Shown: piece by piece, positions 31,274-39,764 of the stretch | Position numbering within the stretch: position 1 is the stretch's first letter | Layout of the letters: every line of letters starts with the position of its first letter | From: Runella limosa DSM 17973 | Lineage (GTDB): Bacteria; Bacteroidota; Bacteroidia; Cytophagales; Spirosomataceae | DNA: 64,000 nucleotides | Direction of reading: 5' to 3' | NCBI RefSeq assembly: GCF_000482465.1 | Contig: NZ_KI519425.1 | Location: 68,890 to 132,889, forward strand | Position numbers and translations under genes: made by a program | Notes under the pieces: generated by a model | The model's database searches: none | Seen by the model: only the letters and a program-made list of their open reading frames with translations | What the model was told of the DNA's origin: nothing

Positions 31274-33127
31274 TTATTCGTCTTTTTTAGCAATTGTTTT
31301 GGAGGTATCCAACGACTGAGCCAACTTGACCAAGCGCATAAATTCAGCGCGATAGCCTTCTGGGTCTTTGGAAATAGCTCCTTTGGCAAGGTCAATAACT
31401 TGACCATAAGATGCTTCCCCTTTAAACTCCGAGCTGCGGAGCAATAGTCCCCATTCGGCTACCGATGCCGCAAAACGGAAGTTGTTGGAGGTGTTGGCCA
31501 AAGGTATAGTTGCATTACGCACAGGTACTTCAAAAAGGCGGCTTGTCTCGCTATCGGGTTGTTTGTAGCGAAGTTTGATGGTCACCAGCTCGTCCGAAGA
31601 AGTGGTCACTTCCGCACTTTTTTGGTATTTTAGGTCATCTACCTTATTCAAATAAGCGCTTTCCACTCCCACAGGAATGATTTCGTACAAGGCTGTCACG
31701 GTATGACCGCTGCCCATTTCGCCCGCGTCTTTTTTATCATCGTGAAAATCTTCGTTGGCAAGCACTCTGTTTTCATACCCAATCAAGCGGTACCCTTTCA
31801 CGAATTTCGGATTGAATTCTAACTGTAATTTTACGTCTTTCGCCACGGTAAAAAGTGTCCCGCCGAATTCGTGTACAAACACTTTTTGCGCTTCTTGTAA
31901 ATTGTCGATGTACGCATAATTTCCGTTTCCTTTGTCGGCCAAGGTTTCCATTTTATTGTCTTTGTAATTGCCCATTCCAAAACCTAACACACTCAAATAC
32001 ACCCCACTTTTGCGTTTTTCTTCCACCAATCGTTGAAGTTCGCCCTCGCTCGAAACTCCGACGTTGAAGTCGCCATCGCTGGCTAGAATAACGCGGTTAT
32101 TTCCTCCTTTGATAAAATGGTCTTGGGCAATTTTGTACGCTAATTTAATCCCCTCACCTCCCGCGGTTGAGCCTCCCGCTTGGAGGTTATCCAAGGCATC
32201 TTTGATGGTAGATGTCTGATTACCAGGAGTAGAGGGTAAAACAGTTCCTGCTGCTCCTGCATACACCACAATGGCCACGCGGTCGCTGGGACGAAGCTGA
32301 TTGACCAATAATTTGAAGGCTTCTTTGACCAAAGGCAATTTGTTGGGCATCTCCATCGACCCCGATACATCCACCAAAAACACCAAGTTCGATGCAGGCA
32401 GGTTATCGCTAGGAATGGTTTTAGCTTGCAACCCGATGTGAAGCAATTTCAAGCCTTTATTCCAAGGAGAATCTGACAGTTCGGTTTGAAGCACCACGGG
32501 GTGTTCGCCTTTGGGCTGTGGATAGTCGTAGTCAAAATAGTTAATCATTTCTTCCACCCGCACCATGTCTTTTTGAGGAAATTGTCCCAAATTCAACAAT
32601 CGGCGCACGTTACTGTAAGCCGCCCGATCTACGTCAATCGAAAACGTGGTGAGTGGGTTGTTTTTAGGATTATGAAAACCGTTTTCGTTGATGCCTTTGT
32701 ACTCTTCGGCATTAAAGTCCATTTGCATGGGGGGAGGAGTACCCATCAATGCAAAAGAAGAAGCGGGTGCTGCCGCGCTTTTTGCTGCACGCTTACTGAG
32801 GCCAGTTACCACGACCTCTTGCAAAGCATCGTGAGCTACTTTGAGTTTGACATTCACCACCGAATCTTTGCCGATGGTACGTTCGACGGTTTGGTAGCCA
32901 ACAAAGTTAAATATGAGCTTGTCGCCTCTGCGAGCTGCCAGCGAATACTGTCCGTTGAGGTCGGTAGTGGTGCCTTTGTTAGTCCCTTTAACAATGATTG
33001 CTACTCCTGAAATGGGAGTCAAAAGAACTTCTTCAAGGACAACGCCCGTGACTGTAACGGGTGTAGATTGAGCGCAAGCAAACAAAGTGAATACGCTTAA
33101 AATCAGACAAAAAAGATTTGTTTTCAT
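31274..33127 (-). CDS. vWA domain (YfbK-like) lipoprotein with SusC-type N-terminal module
   Basis: The 617-residue protein has a lipoprotein signal (MKTNLFCLILSVFTLFAC, Cys18), a carboxypeptidase-regulatory-like beta domain (about 24-100; ISGVAIIVKGTNKGTTTDLN), and then LQEVVVTGLSKRA (102-114), the same form that links this domain to the TonB box in SusC proteins. A YfbK-type N-terminal region follows (FSIDVDRAAYSNVRRLL, 162-178), then a vWA domain with an intact MIDAS, D253-V-S255-G-S257, and a C-terminal DUF3520-like region. It is probably anchored in a membrane facing the periplasm and binds a protein via Mg/Mn. It is divergent from an ECF sigma gene whose partner has the same N-terminal module. 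Confidence 0.9.
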   Translation of the reverse strand: MKTNLFCLILSVFTLFACAQSTPVTVTGVVLEEVLLTPISGVAIIVKGTNKGTTTDLNGQYSLAARRGDKLIFNFVGYQTVERTIGKDSVVNVKLKVAHDALQEVVVTGLSKRAAKSAAAPASSFALMGTPPPMQMDFNAEEYKGINENGFHNPKNNPLTTFSIDVDRAAYSNVRRLLNLGQFPQKDMVRVEEMINYFDYDYPQPKGEHPVVLQTELSDSPWNKGLKLLHIGLQAKTIPSDNLPASNLVFLVDVSGSMEMPNKLPLVKEAFKLLVNQLRPSDRVAIVVYAGAAGTVLPSTPGNQTSTIKDALDNLQAGGSTAGGEGIKLAYKIAQDHFIKGGNNRVILASDGDFNVGVSSEGELQRLVEEKRKSGVYLSVLGFGMGNYKDNKMETLADKGNGNYAYIDNLQEAQKVFVHEFGGTLFTVAKDVKLQLEFNPKFVKGYRLIGYENRVLANEDFHDDKKDAGEMGSGHTVTALYEIIPVGVESAYLNKVDDLKYQKSAEVTTSSDELVTIKLRYKQPDSETSRLFEVPVRNATIPLANTSNNFRFAASVAEWGLLLRSSEFKGEASYGQVIDLAKGAISKDPEGYRAEFMRLVKLAQSLDTSKTIAKKDE

Positions 33128-33363
33128 GGTTGTGATTTGTTAGTTTCAACCAATGGATGCAATCTCTTACCCGATTCCATAAAAGTTTTTGAATTTTTTT
33201 TGTGGAATTTTCTCTATTCGCTCATCTACTGTCTGTGAGGGTGTACGAATGTAGGTATATGCTTTTTTTCTACGATGATGTTAGGGCTACGCCCCTCAAA
33301 AATAAAAAGGGGCATCGCCCTAGTATCTTGTCATTTTTCAATACTTAAAACGAAGAGAAAGAC
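33128..33363. other. Divergent intergenic region with REP-like hairpin
   Basis: The gap between the vWA gene and the sigma gene holds a hairpin at 33282-33322: TAGGGC-TAC-GCCCCT (33282-33296) pairs with AGGGGC-ATC-GCCCTA (33308-33322), with three mismatched pairs in the middle. No TAnnTTTG box is evident in either direction, which may mean that these genes use a different sigma factor, for example the encoded one. Confidence 0.5.
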
Positions 33364-33945
33364 TTGTTCTTAAAATTATTTCGCCGAAAAACAGCTCTTA
33401 CCGATGCAGACTACCTCTCGGAATACCGCCGAACGGGTAATCTCACCGACTTGGGCGAATTGTACGAACGCCACATGGAAATGGTTTTTGCGATATGTTT
33501 CAGGTACTTGCATGACGAAGACGACGCAAAAGACGCGGTGATGCAGGTATTTGAACAATTGATTACCGACCTTCGGACAAACGACGTTCGGAATTTCAAA
33601 AGCTGGCTGCATAGCCTCACGCGCAACTATTGCTTAATGCAACTGCGTTCTAAACGCATCATGGTAAGCGACGAAGGGCTTTTTGATGACGAAGCCTACG
33701 AGGCGCTAGTAGCTCATACACCCGAAAACAACGACGAGCTAGACGTTCAACTTGCTGATTTGGGCGACTGTTTACAAACGTTGGTTGTCGAACAACGCAA
33801 AAGTGTAGAGCTGTTTTATTTCCAACAACTTTGCTACCAACAAATCGCCGACCAAACGGGTTTTGCGTTAACAAAAGTGAAAAGTTATCTCCAAAACGGT
33901 AAGCGAAACCTCAAACTGTGCATGGAGGGCAAACAACATGGCTAA
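33364..33945 (+). CDS. ECF-type RNA polymerase sigma factor
   Basis: The 193-residue protein has sigma region 2 (about 18-90; LGELYERHMEMVFAICFRYL, DEDDAKDAVMQVFEQLI, FKSWLHSLTRNYCLMQLR) and region 4 (about 130-185; VVEQRKSVELFYFQQLCYQQIADQTG and KVKSYLQNGKRNLKL helix-turn-helix). No ATG precedes region 2, so the start must be the TTG at 33364 or a non-standard codon nearby. The stop overlaps the start of the next gene by 8 bp, typical of a sigma/anti-sigma pair. It should direct RNA polymerase to a small set of promoters, likely including this locus. Confidence 0.92.
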   Translation: MFLKLFRRKTALTDADYLSEYRRTGNLTDLGELYERHMEMVFAICFRYLHDEDDAKDAVMQVFEQLITDLRTNDVRNFKSWLHSLTRNYCLMQLRSKRIMVSDEGLFDDEAYEALVAHTPENNDELDVQLADLGDCLQTLVVEQRKSVELFYFQQLCYQQIADQTGFALTKVKSYLQNGKRNLKLCMEGKQHG

Positions 33946-35158
33946 ATCAAAACAACATACTCCGCCTTCGACGCACCAACTGCGCCAGTATGTAGCAGGG
34001 ACACTGACTCCCCAAGATCAACACAAGGTCGAAAAAGAGGCATTGCAAAACCAACAAGTCGATGATACGTTAGAAGGACTCCAAGCCATGAAAAAAGCTG
34101 GCGTGGACGAGTCGGAAGCGCTGTTGGATGTTCGTAGGCGGCTTCAACAACGAATTTCGCCCCAAAAACGCAGGCTAGTGCCCTATTACTATGCCTCGGC
34201 CGCTGCGGTGGTCATGGCCGTGGGGTTAGGTTGGTGGTTGGTACAGCGGCAAGACTTACCCGAATCAACGGTTAAAACAGCGGCAGAGACGGTATTGCCG
34301 TCGGCTCCTGTTCCTGAAAGTGCGCCTATTTTAGCAGAAAAACAGGCCACACTTTCTGCCAAACCCAGTACCCAAAGGCTTGCTCGAAAACCAATCCAAG
34401 AACAAGTGGCCGCCGTGTCTCCCACCCAAGATGCGTTGGAAACCGAGCCCGCAGAGGGTAGTGCAGCAAGCATTGTAGAAGAAAAAAAGGCGGAGGAAGT
34501 CGCCGCTGTAGTTCCTGCGCAGGAGTTGGCCGCGAAGCCCGCGCAGGCGAAAAGTCGCGTCGCGTCGGCTCCTGCGGCGGCGCTTCCCCTCGATACGTTT
34601 ACGCTACGAGGCAAGATATTGGAAGAGGAAACACGAGAAGCACTCGCAGGAAGTATCATTTCGGTGAAAGGCCGTAACCGAGGTACTTCTTCGGCTACCG
34701 ATGGAACGTTTTTTCTACGAGGTGTGCGCCCCAATGACAACGTAAGTATTGGCGCTGTCGGATTTACTCCTGTCCAAATCACGGTGAAAGATTCGGTTTT
34801 AGCCCCAGTTTTGTTAAAAGCAGAGCAAAATGCACTGAGTGAGGTGGTAGTCACAGGCTATAACAAACGTGCTCAAAAGCCCAAAGTTGGTCAGACTTCA
34901 AAAGCGTATTCGGACTATATACAAGGAGAAATTGACGCTTTTCTAAAACAAAACCCCCAAAGCCCTCGCGGACGAGTAGTTGTAGCATTTACGGTCAACG
35001 AGCAAGGGGAATTAAGTGATTTTGAGAACAAAAACGGAGCAAATGGTCAGCTGTTTGAGGAGGCCGTTCGCATCCTCAAACAGGGAGAAAAATGGACTCC
35101 GACTTATAAAAAAGGTAAGCCACAATCAGAAAGAAAAACGCAGGCATTTCGGTTTTAA
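33938..35158 (+). CDS. Anti-sigma-like membrane protein with SusC-type and TonB-C-like domains
   Basis: The 406-residue protein starts at the ATG inside the sigma stop (8-bp overlap). Residues 1-80 are soluble and charged with an LRQYVAGTLTPQDQHKVE stretch typical of anti-sigma/zinc-finger-like N-termini; a single membrane helix is at 84-103. A long Ala/Pro/Glu-rich linker (105-215) follows, then a carboxypeptidase-regulatory-like domain (222-300; LAGSIISVKGRNRGTSSATD) ending in LSEVVVTGYNKRA (300-312), and a TonB-C-terminal-like domain (about 325-406; RVVVAFTVNEQGELSDF, EAVRILKQGEKWTPTYK). The predicted topology puts the sigma-binding end in the cytoplasm and the beta domains in the periplasm. 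This is neither a FecR nor a standard TonB protein. Confidence 0.85.
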   Translation: MAKSKQHTPPSTHQLRQYVAGTLTPQDQHKVEKEALQNQQVDDTLEGLQAMKKAGVDESEALLDVRRRLQQRISPQKRRLVPYYYASAAAVVMAVGLGWWLVQRQDLPESTVKTAAETVLPSAPVPESAPILAEKQATLSAKPSTQRLARKPIQEQVAAVSPTQDALETEPAEGSAASIVEEKKAEEVAAVVPAQELAAKPAQAKSRVASAPAAALPLDTFTLRGKILEEETREALAGSIISVKGRNRGTSSATDGTFFLRGVRPNDNVSIGAVGFTPVQITVKDSVLAPVLLKAEQNALSEVVVTGYNKRAQKPKVGQTSKAYSDYIQGEIDAFLKQNPQSPRGRVVVAFTVNEQGELSDFENKNGANGQLFEEAVRILKQGEKWTPTYKKGKPQSERKTQAFRF

Positions 35159-35172
35159 AGGCAATGGGAGGA

Positions 35173-35877
35173 TTACTTCAATCTTCCCATGCCACCATCT
35201 ACGTTGAGTACTTGCCCCGTAATCCAGCTACCTTCGTCCGAAAGCAGCAACTTCGCTACGGCGGCCAAATCTTGGGGTGTACCTACGCGCCCAATCGGAT
35301 GGCGTTTGTTGGAAGCCTCACGTTTCTCATCGCTCGACAACAATGAGGCGGCCAGTGGCGTATCAGTCAACGAAGGTGCAATGGCATTGCATCGAATTTT
35401 AGTAGCCGCAAACTCCGCTGCCAGCGAACGAGTCAGCCCTTCTACCGCTCCTTTGGCCGTGGCAATCGACGCGTGAAAACCCATCCCCGTTTGTACAGCA
35501 ACCGTGCTAAACAGTACAATGGAAGCGCCGCCTGCTTTGCGAAGTCGGGCAAGATTGGCCTGAATCGCAGCTACCGCTCCCAACACATTGACATTAAAAT
35601 CGGCTTGAAAATCGGCCAACGAAAAGCGTTGGAAAGGTTTGAGATTGATGCTACCTGGGGCGTACACGAGGCCATGAAGGGTATCGGGTAATACATCAAA
35701 AAGACCTTCGATGGGCTGAGTGACGTCCCACGTAATGTGTTGACTTTGAATACCATGAGGTGCGCGGCGTGAAGCCGTAAACAACGAGGCCCCTTCGGCT
35801 TGAAGGGTTTGGGCAATGGCAAGGCCAATTCCAGAACTTGCCCCGATGATAAGAATGTTTTTTCCTTGAAATGACAT
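35173..35877 (-). CDS. Atypical SDR family protein lacking the catalytic tyrosine
   Basis: The 234-residue protein has the Rossmann signature GASSGIG (12-18), Ser124 (VLFSTVAV) and Lys142 (AKGAVEGLTR), but the residue four before the lysine, normally the catalytic Tyr, is Ile138 (HASIATAK). The NAG motif is replaced by YAPGS (72-76). The C-terminus (NAIAPSLTDTPLA, GSWITGQVLNVDGGMG) is normal for SDRs. It therefore keeps cofactor binding but probably has altered or no classical oxidoreductase activity. It converges with the anti-sigma gene (14 bp apart) and is divergent from the aldo-keto reductase gene. No further context for its role. Confidence 0.88.
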   Translation of the reverse strand: MSFQGKNILIIGASSGIGLAIAQTLQAEGASLFTASRRAPHGIQSQHITWDVTQPIEGLFDVLPDTLHGLVYAPGSINLKPFQRFSLADFQADFNVNVLGAVAAIQANLARLRKAGGASIVLFSTVAVQTGMGFHASIATAKGAVEGLTRSLAAEFAATKIRCNAIAPSLTDTPLAASLLSSDEKREASNKRHPIGRVGTPQDLAAVAKLLLSDEGSWITGQVLNVDGGMGRLK

Positions 35878-35946
35878 TAGAAAAAGGAGTTTGCTATATT
35901 TAACTCGTAGGGCCAGTGGATGGTTTTAAGATAACTTATTTTTGAG

Positions 35947-36900
35947 ATGAACTACTTAACTTTTGAAAACGGAGACAAAATGCCCGCCTTGGGGCTTGGG
36001 ACGTGGAAATCGGCCAAGGGAGAAGTATATACGGCCGTAAAGACCGCTATTGAGATTGGCTATCGGCATTTCGATTGCGCTTTGGTGTATGGCAATGAGC
36101 AAGAAATCGGCCAGGCGTTTGCGGATGCAATGAAAGAAGGGACGGTAAAAAGAGAAGAGCTGTGGATTACGTCGAAACTTTGGAACAACAGCCACGAAAA
36201 ACAGTATATTTTGCCTTCAATCAACACCACTTTAAAAGATTTACAGCTCGATTACCTAGACTTGTACCTCATCCATTGGCCTGTAGCGCTCAAACGAGCG
36301 GTAGCTTACCCCCAAACAGGCGAAGATATGCTCAGTCTTACGGACGCCCCTCTTTCAGAAACTTGGGCAGAAATGATTGTCTTAAAAGAAATGGGTCTGA
36401 CCCGCCACATCGGGGTTTCCAATTTTAGCATTAAAAAACTGGAAGAAGTAACTGCCGCCACGGGCGTTCGTCCTGAGGTAAATCAGTTGGAACTGCACCC
36501 GTTTTTACAACAATGGCCCATGGTGGACTATTGCCGTCAGCACGGCATCGTTTTGACGGGTTATTGCCCCTTAGGCTCGTCAGACCGACCAGCTAATCGG
36601 ATTGTGGACGGCGAACCAAAATTGTTTGAAAATGAAGTAATTCGCGCTTTGGCACAGGCACGCGGATGTTCGGCCGCGCAGTTGATGCTCGCGTGGGCCG
36701 TCAATCGGGGAACGTCCGTGATTCCAAAGTCGGTCAACGCAGGACGCTTGCAAGAAAACTTAGCCGCTGTCGACATAAAGCTGACTGAGCAAGAAATGAA
36801 AGCCATGCGGGAATTAGACTTGCAGTACCGTTACATCAAAGGTAATTTTTGGTGCTTAGAAGGGTCTGATTACACCTTGGAAAGCCTTTGGGATGAATAA
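35947..36900 (+). CDS. Aldo/keto reductase
   Basis: The 317-residue protein has the AKR TIM-barrel motifs: MPALGLGTWKS at the N-terminus, catalytic tetrad D43, Y48 (HFDCALVYGNE), K77 (WITSKLWN) and H110 (LYLIHWP), then GVSNFSIKKLEE, EVNQLELHPFLQQ, and the NADP-binding IPKSVNAGRLQEN. It reduces aldehydes or ketones with NADPH in the cytoplasm. The closest remembered group is the AKR1/AKR2-type alcohol dehydrogenase/aldose reductase set. Its last 31 bp overlap the end of the converging sterol-desaturase-like gene. Confidence 0.94.
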   Translation: MNYLTFENGDKMPALGLGTWKSAKGEVYTAVKTAIEIGYRHFDCALVYGNEQEIGQAFADAMKEGTVKREELWITSKLWNNSHEKQYILPSINTTLKDLQLDYLDLYLIHWPVALKRAVAYPQTGEDMLSLTDAPLSETWAEMIVLKEMGLTRHIGVSNFSIKKLEEVTAATGVRPEVNQLELHPFLQQWPMVDYCRQHGIVLTGYCPLGSSDRPANRIVDGEPKLFENEVIRALAQARGCSAAQLMLAWAVNRGTSVIPKSVNAGRLQENLAAVDIKLTEQEMKAMRELDLQYRYIKGNFWCLEGSDYTLESLWDE

Positions 36901-38138
36901 AAAGTAAGCGACCGTGCAAACAACGCCACCACTACGCTCGAAAGCACAAAGTAACTAGCCAGCGCTACTGTGCCCCAAGGCAGCGTTTCTGACATTCCAA
37001 ACCAGCCGTTTTGGTAAATCAAAAACAGTCCAATGGCGTTTTTGAGCGCTTCCCATGCCCAAGCGTAGGGGTTTTTGTCCATGAGTTCGGTATAGGCAAA
37101 AACGCATAGAAACAAGAAACCGCCATAGACAAAAATGTTGGGCGTGCCTATTTTAGCAATGTTGATAAAGAAGTAATTGATGAGTGCAAAAGTGAACAAA
37201 AACTGAATCCACGTCCAAGTGCGCAGTGCTACCGAAGCCTCTGGGGCGTACTTTTGGAAGTGGTACGGGTCGTCGATTTTGTAAACAGGATAACGCTCGA
37301 TAACGTCGGCAGGGCGCCAGCCTGTTGGCATGAACCAAATCCGAAACTTATCCTTCCAACTGTTTGTCCGATAGGCATCTTGTATCAACAACCACAAATG
37401 TTGGAAATTGATTTTGATGGGATTCCACGTTTGAACGGGGCGAGTGATGCCATAAACAGGCGGGACGTCGGGAAGTTCTTCTTGAAACGTACCAAAAAGC
37501 TTATCCCAAATGATAAAAATCTGCCCATGGTTTTTGTCCAAATAAATGGGATTCATGGCGTGGTGTACGCGGTGGTGTGAGGGCGTCACGATGATGTGTT
37601 CTAAGATGCCCATTTTGCCAATGTAAATAGTATGGTACCAAAACTGCGCAAACAAATGCAGCGGCGCGACAATCGCAATGACTTTAGGCTCTACGCCCAA
37701 CAAGGCTGCAGGAAGCAAGAAAATCGTAAATAGATTGACAAACGACGAAATGCTTTGGCGCAAGGCACAGGCCAAATCAAACTCTTCGCTGCTGTGGTGA
37801 ATGGCGTGTTTGTTCCAAAAAAAGTTGATTTGGTGGCTCAGGCGGTGTACCCAATAGCCCGAAAAATCGAGGGCAATGAAAGCGATTATATAGACCCAAA
37901 TGGTGGACTGTACTTTGTACAGTGCCCAGTGTTCGACCATATAGCCGTAAGTCAGAATCGAAACACTAATGCCCAGCACGTCTTTGATGATGTTGGTATA
38001 GCCAGAGCTAAGGCTAGAAAGTACGTCCATGGTACGGAAAGGGTGCTTTTTTACTGCCCAACCGTATAACTTTTCGAGTAAAACTAGACCCAAAAAAATG
38101 GGCATGGCAATGAGAAGAATGCGTCCGTAGGTTTCCAT
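36870..38138 (-). CDS. Sterol desaturase family membrane oxygenase (alkylglycerol-monooxygenase-like)
   Basis: The 422-residue protein has membrane helices at about 5-22, 48-65, 78-96, 138-170, and a C-terminal block (about 310-410). The histidine boxes are present: HRLSH in DFSGYWVHRLSHQINFFW, then HAIHHSSEEF, and SHHRVHHAMNP. An extra C-terminal helical domain with KNPYAWAWEALKNA makes it longer than the typical 250-330, a feature of alkylglycerol monooxygenase relatives and some Bacteroidota lipid oxygenases. The substrate is unknown. The stop codon lies inside the AKR gene on the opposite strand. Confidence 0.9.
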   Translation of the reverse strand: METYGRILLIAMPIFLGLVLLEKLYGWAVKKHPFRTMDVLSSLSSGYTNIIKDVLGISVSILTYGYMVEHWALYKVQSTIWVYIIAFIALDFSGYWVHRLSHQINFFWNKHAIHHSSEEFDLACALRQSISSFVNLFTIFLLPAALLGVEPKVIAIVAPLHLFAQFWYHTIYIGKMGILEHIIVTPSHHRVHHAMNPIYLDKNHGQIFIIWDKLFGTFQEELPDVPPVYGITRPVQTWNPIKINFQHLWLLIQDAYRTNSWKDKFRIWFMPTGWRPADVIERYPVYKIDDPYHFQKYAPEASVALRTWTWIQFLFTFALINYFFINIAKIGTPNIFVYGGFLFLCVFAYTELMDKNPYAWAWEALKNAIGLFLIYQNGWFGMSETLPWGTVALASYFVLSSVVVALFARSLTFYSSQRLSKV

Positions 38139-38236
38139 TGGGTGATTTTTCTAACAAATTATGCAAGCATACTGTTTTTAATCACAAATGTAAGAAATTG
38201 TTGACTTTTTTCAAGAGTCAACAATTTCTGGACAAT

Positions 38237-39298
38237 TTAAGCCACTTCGCCACCGCAACTACTGCCAGCGCCTGCGGTGCATCCGTAGCAGTGTTGATTG
38301 ATGACGATGTCTCGTTCATTAAGTGTTTGAAAATCAAAGTCTTTTAAGTGCTTCACCGAGCCTGCCACTTTTAAATCCAGCATTTGGTTAAAATCACAGT
38401 CGAACAAGTAGCCGTCCCAGCCAATCGACAAGGTATTGCGGCACATCACGTTACTAGCCGCTACGGGATTAAAAGCATTGACGAGCTTTTCCATGTAAGA
38501 GCCGTAGTTGCCACTCACCAACAAATAGTCCAAAAAGCGACTGATAGGGATGTTGGTGATGCAAAAAAGGCTGTTGAAGTCAATGTTAAATTTGGTTTTT
38601 AGCGCTCGCTTAAATTCGCGCTCCAGCCCTGCCTGCCCACTGGGTAAAAAAGCACCCGCAGGGTTATAGACCAAGTTGAGGGTCAAGCCTGAATTTTCTT
38701 GCCCATACCCAACGGCGTTGAGGAGCTGGAGCGCTTTGATAGAGTCTTCAAATACGCCATTACCGCGTTGAGAATCAGTGCGGTTGGAGGTATAAAATGG
38801 CAACGAAGAAACCACTTCTACCCGATGCTTTTTGAAGAAATCGGGGAGGTCGTGGTACTTAGGATTGGCCAAAATGATGGTAAGGTTACAGCGAACGATG
38901 ATTTTGATCTCCTGACTGATTTCGCGAATTTTCTCCACAAACCACCGAAAATGAGGGTTCATTTCGGGGGCACCGCCCGTGAGGTCAACGATTTTGAAGG
39001 GGTGCTTTTTCAAGACATCCAAACACAACTGCATGGTGTCTTGCGTCATAATCTCCTTGCGGTCGGGCCCTGCGTCCACGTGGCAATGTTTACACACTTG
39101 ATTGCACATTTTTCCCACATTGATTTGAAAAATATCAATTTGCGTGGGTTTCAACGGAAACAAACCGATGGGCGCGAGTTTTTCCTGAAATAAGGGAAAG
39201 CTATGCCCTAATTTTGCCGAATCGTTCAGTACATCTAGCTGGTACTGGGTGTTTCCGAGTTCGTGTTTTTGTGCCTTGAGAGATTTGACGGGATTCAT
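38237..39298 (-). CDS. arsS: Radical SAM arsenosugar biosynthesis protein ArsS
   Basis: The ATG at 39298 gives a 353-residue protein. The radical SAM cluster ligands are C65-x3-C69-x2-C72 (GKMCNQVCKHCHVDAG), followed by TGGAPEMNPHF (SAM-binding GGE-like position) and VRCNLTIIL. The C-terminal half is the DUF3641 region with the NPAGAFLPSGQ stretch and ends with a cysteine-rich HCYGCTAGAGSSCGG. This two-part layout is that of ArsS, which adds 5'-deoxyadenosyl from SAM to dimethylarsenite in arsenosugar synthesis. The gene for the CMD-type partner lies 39 bp upstream on the same strand, as elsewhere. No arsM methyltransferase is found nearby. Confidence 0.9.
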   Translation of the reverse strand: MNPVKSLKAQKHELGNTQYQLDVLNDSAKLGHSFPLFQEKLAPIGLFPLKPTQIDIFQINVGKMCNQVCKHCHVDAGPDRKEIMTQDTMQLCLDVLKKHPFKIVDLTGGAPEMNPHFRWFVEKIREISQEIKIIVRCNLTIILANPKYHDLPDFFKKHRVEVVSSLPFYTSNRTDSQRGNGVFEDSIKALQLLNAVGYGQENSGLTLNLVYNPAGAFLPSGQAGLEREFKRALKTKFNIDFNSLFCITNIPISRFLDYLLVSGNYGSYMEKLVNAFNPVAASNVMCRNTLSIGWDGYLFDCDFNQMLDLKVAGSVKHLKDFDFQTLNERDIVINQHCYGCTAGAGSSCGGEVA

Positions 39299-39337
39299 GA
39301 AGAAGTGTTTATGAGGCGAAATGGGCAAGTGTACAAA

Positions 39338-39673
39338 CTACATCGTAACTTCTTTCGCCTTGTTAATCATTTGAGTGCTGTGGACTAAGGTAATACCTGC
39401 GGCCATGACGGCACTTACGTGTACGGCTTCCATCATTTCGTCTTCTGAGCAGCCTTTTTCGAGGGTGTCGGTGGTGTAAGCGTCAATGCAATAGGGGCAT
39501 TTGAGCACGTGGGCAACGGCTAGTGCAATCAGTGATTTTTCGCGAGAGGTAAGGGCGCCTTCGGCGAATACGTCTCCGTAGTATTTGAAAAAATCTTGCG
39601 CTAAGTTTTTTGCACCAAAATCGCCAATGGCGCCAAATTTTTTAAGGTCTTCAGAGTTGTAGTACGATGCCAT
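39338..39673 (-). CDS. Carboxymuconolactone-decarboxylase-like protein associated with arsenosugar synthesis
   Basis: The 111-residue protein has the CMD/AhpD fold pattern with redox cysteines C59-P-Y-C62 (VLKCPYCIDAYTTDTLEKG) and helices SREKSLIALAVAHV and EMMEAVHVSAVMAAGITLV. Such small CMD proteins regularly sit with ArsS and are called peroxidase-like in annotation. It may protect a thiol or an intermediate, which is inference. It is the first gene of the two-gene unit with arsS. Confidence 0.88.
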   Translation of the reverse strand: MASYYNSEDLKKFGAIGDFGAKNLAQDFFKYYGDVFAEGALTSREKSLIALAVAHVLKCPYCIDAYTTDTLEKGCSEDEMMEAVHVSAVMAAGITLVHSTQMINKAKEVTM

Positions 39674-39764
39674 AGTTTAAAATGTCTGGGGTGTTTACTT
39701 ATTTACGCAAATAGAGGGGTTTTGGTTTTAAAAACTAGAGAAATGCAATGATTTTCGAGAAAAA

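Noticed and set aside
34189-34854. Minus-strand 221-codon frame opposite the anti-sigma-like gene
   Set aside because: Ser/Ala/Thr-rich shadow of the Ala/Pro/Glu linker; no family features, no start signals.
35937-35944. TATTTTTG as a promoter box for the aldo-keto reductase
   Set aside because: It ends two bases before the ATG, so transcription would start inside the gene; taken as a chance match.
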